Assembly: GCF_900451195.1 (NCBI RefSeq)
Contig: NZ_UGHR01000001.1
Coordinates: 1-64,000, forward strand
Length of the DNA stretch: 64,000 nucleotides
DNA from: Iodobacter fluviatilis
GTDB taxonomy: Bacteria > Pseudomonadota > Gammaproteobacteria > Burkholderiales > Chitinibacteraceae
Direction of reading: 5' to 3'
The first letter of the stretch is position 1, and each line of letters opens with the position of its first letter. The notes under the pieces are model-generated. The model was not told the origin of the DNA. It worked only from the letters and a program-made list of their open reading frames with translations, and did not search any database. Below, piece by piece: positions 59,528 to 64,000 of the stretch. A program made the translations under genes and the position numbers.

Positions 59528-61048
59528 TTAGAAAAAGCCCAGCGCATCCGGGCTGTAGCTCACCAGCAGATTTTTGGTTTGCTGGTAGTGATCAAGCATC
59601 ATTTTGTGGTTTTCACGGCCAATACCCGATTGCTTGTAGCCACCAAAAGCGGCGTGGGCAGGATAGGCGTGGTAGCAGTTGGTCCAGACACGGCCAGCCT
59701 GAATCTCCCGCCCCATGCGATAAGCCGCGTGGGTGTCCCTCGTCCAAAGACCTGCACCTAGGCCATAGAGTGAATCGTTGGCGATTTCTAAAGCTTCGTT
59801 TTCGTCTTTAAAGGTGGTCACAGACACTACGGGGCCGAAGATTTCTTCTTGAAAAACCCGCATCTTATTATGGCCTTGGAAGACGGTTGGCTGGATGTAA
59901 TAGCCGCCCGCCAATTCGCCCGCGAGGGTGGCGCGTGCTCCGCCTGCCAATACTTTAGCGCCTTCTTGCTTACCGATATCTAGGTAAGCGCTGATTTTTT
60001 CCATTTGCTCCATAGACGATTGTGCGCCCAGCATGGTGCTGGCATCCAGCGGATTACCCTGCTTAATGGCGGCAACGCGGGTCAGTGCGCGGTCCATAAA
60101 GGCGTCGTAAATGGATTCATGAATCAGCGCGCGGCTGGGGCAAGTGCAGACTTCTCCTTGGTTAAGCGCAAACATCACAAAGCCTTCGATGGCTTTATTA
60201 AAGAAAGCATCGTCGTGCTTCATTACATCCGGCATAAAGATATTGGGCGATTTTCCACCCAGCTCCAGCGTCACCGGAATCAGGTTTTGCGCCGCATATT
60301 GCATGATTAAGCGGCCGGTGGTGGTCTCGCCCGTAAAGGCGATTTTGGCGATACGTGAGCTCGATGCAAGTGGCTTGCCTGCCTCTAAGCCAAAGCCGTT
60401 AACAATATTGAGTACGCCTTTGGGCAGCAAATCGCCGATCACTTCCATCAGCACTAAAATACTCAGCGGTGTTTGTTCGGCCGGTTTAAGTACCACGCAA
60501 TTACCGGCCGCCAGTGCCGGCGCCAGTTTCCATGTGGCCATCAGCAACGGGAAATTCCAGGGAATAATCTGCCCGACCACGCCCAGCGGCTCATGAAAAT
60601 GATAGGCCACGGTGTCGTTATCAATCTGGCCGATGCTGCCTTCCTGCGCCCGAATCGCCCCGGCAAAGTAGCGGAAGTGATCGATGGCCAGCGGCAAATC
60701 GGCAGCGCGGGTTTCGCGAATCGGCTTACCGTTATCCCATGTTTCTACTGTGGCTAGCATGTCCAGATTGGTTTCGATGCGGTCGGCAATTTTATTCAGA
60801 ATATTGGCGCGTTCAGTGGTTGATGTTTTACCCCATGCGCTTTTGGCGGCATGGGCGGCATCGAGCGCCATTTCGATATCAGATGAATCAGAGCGCGGAA
60901 TTTCGCAAATCACCTTACCGGTAACCGGGCTGATGTTTTCAAAGTATTGCCCTGCAAGCGGAGCATGCCATTCGCCATTGATGTAGTTGGCGTAGCGCGA
61001 TTTTAATTGCAGTGGAAAACCATACTGGCCTGGAATCAGTGCACTCAT
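59528..61048 (-). CDS. NAD-dependent aldehyde dehydrogenase (ExaC/AcoD-like)
   Basis: 506 residues, typical for the family. Catalytic Cys301 ([10 protein letters not shown]) and Glu262 (LELGGKSP) are present, with IIPWNFP for NAD binding at about 161-167. The CTCPSR form is typical of acetaldehyde dehydrogenases such as ExaC and AcoD, which oxidise acetaldehyde to acetate during ethanol or acetoin use. AGGAGAT precedes the ATG. A sigma-54 promoter lies about 50 bases upstream and an enhancer-binding regulator is divergent. DUF779 follows. Confidence 0.93.
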   Translation of the reverse strand: MSALIPGQYGFPLQLKSRYANYINGEWHAPLAGQYFENISPVTGKVICEIPRSDSSDIEMALDAAHAAKSAWGKTSTTERANILNKIADRIETNLDMLATVETWDNGKPIRETRAADLPLAIDHFRYFAGAIRAQEGSIGQIDNDTVAYHFHEPLGVVGQIIPWNFPLLMATWKLAPALAAGNCVVLKPAEQTPLSILVLMEVIGDLLPKGVLNIVNGFGLEAGKPLASSSRIAKIAFTGETTTGRLIMQYAAQNLIPVTLELGGKSPNIFMPDVMKHDDAFFNKAIEGFVMFALNQGEVCTCPSRALIHESIYDAFMDRALTRVAAIKQGNPLDASTMLGAQSSMEQMEKISAYLDIGKQEGAKVLAGGARATLAGELAGGYYIQPTVFQGHNKMRVFQEEIFGPVVSVTTFKDENEALEIANDSLYGLGAGLWTRDTHAAYRMGREIQAGRVWTNCYHAYPAHAAFGGYKQSGIGRENHKMMLDHYQQTKNLLVSYSPDALGFF

Positions 61049-61098
61049 GCTTATCTCCTGATGGTATGGGGCGATTTTGCCCGCGTACCAGGATATGA

Positions 61099-61112
61099 GC
61101 AGAAAGCGTGCC
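61099..61112 (-). promoter_or_regulatory. Sigma-54 (-24/-12) promoter of the aldehyde dehydrogenase gene
   Basis: On the minus strand GGCACGCTTTCTGC: GG and GC separated by exactly 10 bases, preceded by C and followed by T, close to the consensus TGGCACG-N4-TTGCT. It points to the dehydrogenase gene 51 bases downstream. Confidence 0.75.
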
Positions 61113-61266
61113 GGGTGAGTTTGATGATGCGGTGCAATATGGGTGAAATCATGGTGAAAGCTGGTGTAAATAGTTTGTATATTGCAGTGCGAGATAGACT
61201 AGAGGCATTATTTTTCTTTTTTACAAGCACTTAGGGTATATTTTACTTAGTTTGTTTGCTTACGAT

Positions 61267-61283
61267 TGTTGCAATTTGCAACA
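61267..61283. promoter_or_regulatory. Candidate upstream activator site
   Basis: Perfect 17-bp palindrome TGTTGCAATTTGCAACA, about 155 bases upstream of the sigma-54 promoter, a usual enhancer distance. A half-site GTGCAACAG lies at 61299. The likely binder is the divergent regulator, whose Fis-type DNA-binding helix fits such sites. Confidence 0.65.
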
Positions 61284-61380
61284 GTGGGGCGGGAGTGGTG
61301 CAACAGCATTTCATGCGATGAAGCTTATTTGTAGGGCGGGTGAAGTCCGCCAGATTTACTCCCCCAATGCAAATAAACGG

Positions 61381-61699
61381 CGGGTTTCATCCCATGTGCG
61401 CTAAGCAAAGTCAAAAAGACCTTGTTAGTGCCTTCGGCACGTTGATTTTGGTGCGGGCGTCCCGCTGGACCTTCCTTTCTTGCGTCGCCAAGAAACGAAG
61501 CCAAGCGACAACAGCAAAACACGAAAGCCCCTCGCTGCGGACAGTGGCGTTGTGTCAACTCGCTTCGCTCAAACACGAATTGACGACGGCCCCACCCCGC
61601 TTGTTCCTCGCTCGGCGTGTTTTCAGGGGAAGGTAAAAGCCCAATGCTAAGAGCGTGGTTATTATGATATTTCTTTGTTTGCTACAAAAAAGTATTGCT
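61381..61699 (-). repeat. Dispersed element R1, copy D
   Basis: Inverted relative to copies A, B and C. Contains GCGCTAAGCAAAGTCAAAAAG, GTGCCTTCGGCAC (61428-61440), ACGTTGATTTTGGTGCGGG, CTTCCTTTCTTGCGTCGCC, AACACGAAAGCCCCTCG, CCCGCTTGTTCCTCG, AAAGCCCA and CTTTGTTTGCTAC. The match to copy B runs about 320 bases with gaps. It stands in the control region of the regulator gene. Confidence 0.85.
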
Positions 61700-61849
61700 T
61701 ATCGGGTTTTGGGCGAACCTAGCCCCAGATGATTAGCATATTTTTTCTGTGTTCTGCTTTTAACTCCGTGTTCTTTGTGTCTACAGATCTTTTGTTTTTT
61801 TACTCAGCAGATCTTTGGTTTTCTCTGTGAGCACTTAAAGGAGCCTCCC

Positions 61850-63646
61850 ATGAGCATTGTGCACACCACTGCCCGCCGCCAGTTTTTTGAGGAGGGGATT
61901 TGTCCTGTTGATTTGCCACCGCAAATTGTGGAGTCTTGGCTGCGTTGTCAGCAGCAGGGCAGCGCTGTAGGGGCGATTGAGCGTTTGGGTAAGGCGGCTT
62001 TGCAAGGTGCACTGGCCGAGAACGCGCAGATGCTGCGGGTGGCGCTGCCGGAGCTGGATGGCTTATACGAGCAGGTTTTGGGTACGCAAAGCGTGGTGTT
62101 ACTTACTGATGCTAGCGGGCTGATTTTAAATACCACAGGTAACCCGCAGTTTATGAAAAAGGCTGAACAAGTGGCGCTGTTACCGGGGGTGAGCTGGGAT
62201 GAGGCCACTAAGGGCACCAATGCCATCGGCACGGCGCTGGCTTTGCGGGAGTCGGTTGAGGTGCGCGGTGGTGAGCATTTTCTGATGCAAAATATCGGTA
62301 TTTCCTGTTCGGCTGCGCCCATCTTTGCACCCAATGGCCGACTTGCGGGCGTGCTGAATGTTTCGGGTGATGCCCGCCTGCATCATTTGCATGCGCTGGG
62401 CTTGGTGCGTTTGGCGGCACAACAGATTGAGCACCGTTGGCTAGGCTTGGCGGGTGATGCGCACTGGCTGATGCGTTTACATCCGCGCGCCGAATTACTG
62501 GGCTCGCCCCGTGAAGGCGTGCTGAGCTTTGCCGGGGACATGCTGATTGCGGCCAATCGTGTGGCTTTACAGTGGCTAGGCTTGAGTTGGCAAAATTTAG
62601 GTCAGTGCAGCTTTTCTGATTTATTCGACGGCATTTTGCAAGCGCAGCCGCTGCCGCAAGCGATCTATAGCCAGCGAGGGCAACGTTTTTATCTAACCAT
62701 CACGCCACCGAAAGTGGCCCTTGCAACCCCGCCTGCAGCCTCGTCTGTGGCTGCCAATAAAAGCGAGCTGCCATTTCAAAAGCAGCTAGATAAAGCAGTG
62801 AGGGTGCTGAATGCGGGCGTGGCGGTGTTATTGCAAGGCGAAACGGGCAGTGGAAAAGAAGTCTTTGCCCGGGCTTTACATGCCGCCAGTCAGCGCCGCA
62901 AGGGGGCGTTTGTGGCGATTAATTGCGCCGCCTTGCCCGAATCCTTAATTGAAGCCGAGTTATTTGGCTATGAAGAAGGCGCATTTACCGGTGCCAAGCG
63001 TAAGGGCAGCATGGGTAAATTGCGCGAAGCCAATGGCGGCGTGCTGCTGCTGGATGAAATCGGCGATATGCCGCTGCTGATGCAGGCGCGGCTATTACGC
63101 GTATTACAGGAGCGGGAAGTCACGCCGCTGGGAGGCAGCCAGCCTTATAGGGTGGATTTTGCCGTGGTCTGCGCCAGCCATCGTGATTTGCCCAAGATGG
63201 TGGCCGCGGGGGAGTTTCGGGCGGATTTGTTTTATCGCCTGCAGGATTTTATCGTTCATTTGCCTCCGCTGCGGGAGTATGCAGATTTGCTAGGTTTTAT
63301 TGCCCGCCTGTGGCAGGAGTCTGGTGGCTCTGCACGGGGCGTACTTTTGGGCGATGATTTAATGGCATCGCTGGTCCGCTATCCTTGGCCAGGTAATGTA
63401 AGGCAATTATTAAGCCTGCTGAAAACACTGCTGGCTTTGGCTGATGATGGCGCATGTCTTACTTATGCAGATTTGCCTGAAGAATACCAAATGCCGGTTC
63501 TGAGTGAAGCCAGCTCTTTGGCAAGCAGCAGCCATGAGCTGATTGAAAACACCATTGCCCGCTTTGAAGGAAATTTAAGCAAGGCGGCAGCAGCCTTGGG
63601 CGTGGCACGCAGCACTCTGTACCGCCGGCGCTTTAAAGCAGGATAA
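61850..63646 (+). CDS. Sigma-54-dependent transcriptional regulator, AcoR type
   Basis: 598 residues: an N-terminal GAF-like sensor (about 60-215), a PAS-like middle (about 220-290), then an AAA+ domain with Walker A GETGSGKE, the sigma-54 contact loop GAFTGA, and LLDEIGDMP, ending in a Fis-type helix-turn-helix ([18 protein letters not shown]). The layout matches AcoR/ExaE-like activators of acetoin and alcohol use. It probably activates the divergent dehydrogenase from the 61267 site. AAAGGAG precedes the ATG. Confidence 0.93.
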   Translation: MSIVHTTARRQFFEEGICPVDLPPQIVESWLRCQQQGSAVGAIERLGKAALQGALAENAQMLRVALPELDGLYEQVLGTQSVVLLTDASGLILNTTGNPQFMKKAEQVALLPGVSWDEATKGTNAIGTALALRESVEVRGGEHFLMQNIGISCSAAPIFAPNGRLAGVLNVSGDARLHHLHALGLVRLAAQQIEHRWLGLAGDAHWLMRLHPRAELLGSPREGVLSFAGDMLIAANRVALQWLGLSWQNLGQCSFSDLFDGILQAQPLPQAIYSQRGQRFYLTITPPKVALATPPAASSVAANKSELPFQKQLDKAVRVLNAGVAVLLQGETGSGKEVFARALHAASQRRKGAFVAINCAALPESLIEAELFGYEEGAFTGAKRKGSMGKLREANGGVLLLDEIGDMPLLMQARLLRVLQEREVTPLGGSQPYRVDFAVVCASHRDLPKMVAAGEFRADLFYRLQDFIVHLPPLREYADLLGFIARLWQESGGSARGVLLGDDLMASLVRYPWPGNVRQLLSLLKTLLALADDGACLTYADLPEEYQMPVLSEASSLASSSHELIENTIARFEGNLSKAAAALGVARSTLYRRRFKAG

Positions 63647-63768
63647 AAAGTAGTGACGGGTTTTTAAAGTACAAATTTGCTGCACTAAGGTGAATGCTGA
63701 GAGTTTAGTTGCGCCTTTTATTGAAAATTAAGTCATACTATTACAATCATTTTTCTGACACATAACTT

Positions 63769-64000
63769 GTGAATAGTAAAGTAGATAAATCGACTAGGTG
63801 TAAGCCTGCAATGTGGGGCGAGCGCTTGCTGGCTGTGCGTCAGCTGGTTTGGCTTGCATCTCCCGATGCGCTGCCTGCAGCGCGCATTTTATTGCGTGAT
63901 GCGCCTCAGGCCGCTTCATTGCAGGATGAAATGGTGCTACACGAGTTGATTTGCCGGGCCGCCTGGGCAGAGTTGCGTTTCCCATTAATGCTGCGTCATG
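63769..64000 (+). CDS. Unidentified protein, cut by the window end
   Basis: An open frame from a GTG at 63769 (or ATG at 63811) runs to the window edge without a stop. The visible residues (MWGERLLAVRQLVWLASPD... from the ATG) are helical and Ala/Leu-rich; I do not recognise a family. Neither start has a strong ribosome-binding site. The regulator gene ends 122 bases upstream on the same strand. It could be an unrelated gene or chance. Confidence 0.45.
   Translation, partial: MNSKVDKSTRCKPAMWGERLLAVRQLVWLASPDALPAARILLRDAPQAASLQDEMVLHELICRAAWAELRFPLMLRH

Larger units (their letters stand above)
61049..61849. other. Control region between the dehydrogenase and its regulator
   Basis: An 801-base gap. 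It holds a sigma-54 promoter and a palindromic candidate activator site on the dehydrogenase side, short GGCGGGTGAAGTCCGCC-type repeats near 61336-61390, R1 copy D, and a trace of the CACGGAG repeat near 61770. No gene is recognised. The regulator's own promoter is not clear. Confidence 0.6.

Overview
The window looks like chromosome of a Gram-negative betaproteobacterium, most likely order Neisseriales and possibly Iodobacter-like. The grounds are the 16S/23S signature, GC content near 50 percent, an H-NS of the short betaproteobacterial type, and the mix of ArgA, RND efflux, PagL and chemotaxis genes. The genus is an inference from memory of such genomes; no search was run.

Layout. 1-4918: the 3' part of an rRNA operon (16S, 23S, 5S) without spacer tRNAs, closed by a terminator. 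5.3-24.9 kb: housekeeping and transport genes. These are a small unknown protein, an AI-2E/PerM permease, a STAS protein with a TPR response regulator whose receiver domain looks degenerate, UvrD-type helicase, H-NS, TolC, a TetR-controlled RND efflux operon, argB, a CBS protein, a HAD nucleotidase and an M3 peptidase. A complete IS481-family element sits in the hairpin between the peptidase and a LysE exporter. 25-39.5 kb: a GGDEF/EAL protein, argA, pagL, four sugar/polysaccharide transferases, and small redox and stress genes (Nudix, SoxR with a VOC protein, pirin, AzoR with a LysR regulator).

39.7-58.8 kb is the standout: a large Ter (tellurium-resistance type) stress locus. It holds four single-domain TerD proteins, a two-domain TerA-like protein, two VWA proteins (TerY, and a TerY with a zinc-binding tail), a PP2C phosphatase, a Ser/Thr-type kinase with a zinc ribbon, and an AIM24/TIGR00266 protein. 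It also holds five translationally overlapped biosynthetic genes (ATP-grasp, PRTase-TRSP, HAD phosphatase, StiP/PRTase with PELOTA, CitE-like lyase), then a chemotaxis receptor and a DUF475/TerC-superfamily membrane protein. From known Ter comparative genomics I infer a calcium- or metal-linked membrane/phospho-signalling module coupled to synthesis of a nucleoside-like metabolite.

58.9-64 kb: a DUF779 protein and an aldehyde dehydrogenase. A sigma-54 enhancer-binding regulator of AcoR type lies divergently, with a good -24/-12 promoter and a 17-bp palindromic candidate activator site between them. A gene cut by the window end follows.

The gaps are rich in dispersed repeats: an element of about 230-330 bp (five copies), paired C5T3/A3G5 palindromes (three pairs), a CACGGAG-rich repeat, and REP-like hairpins, concentrated within and around the Ter locus.
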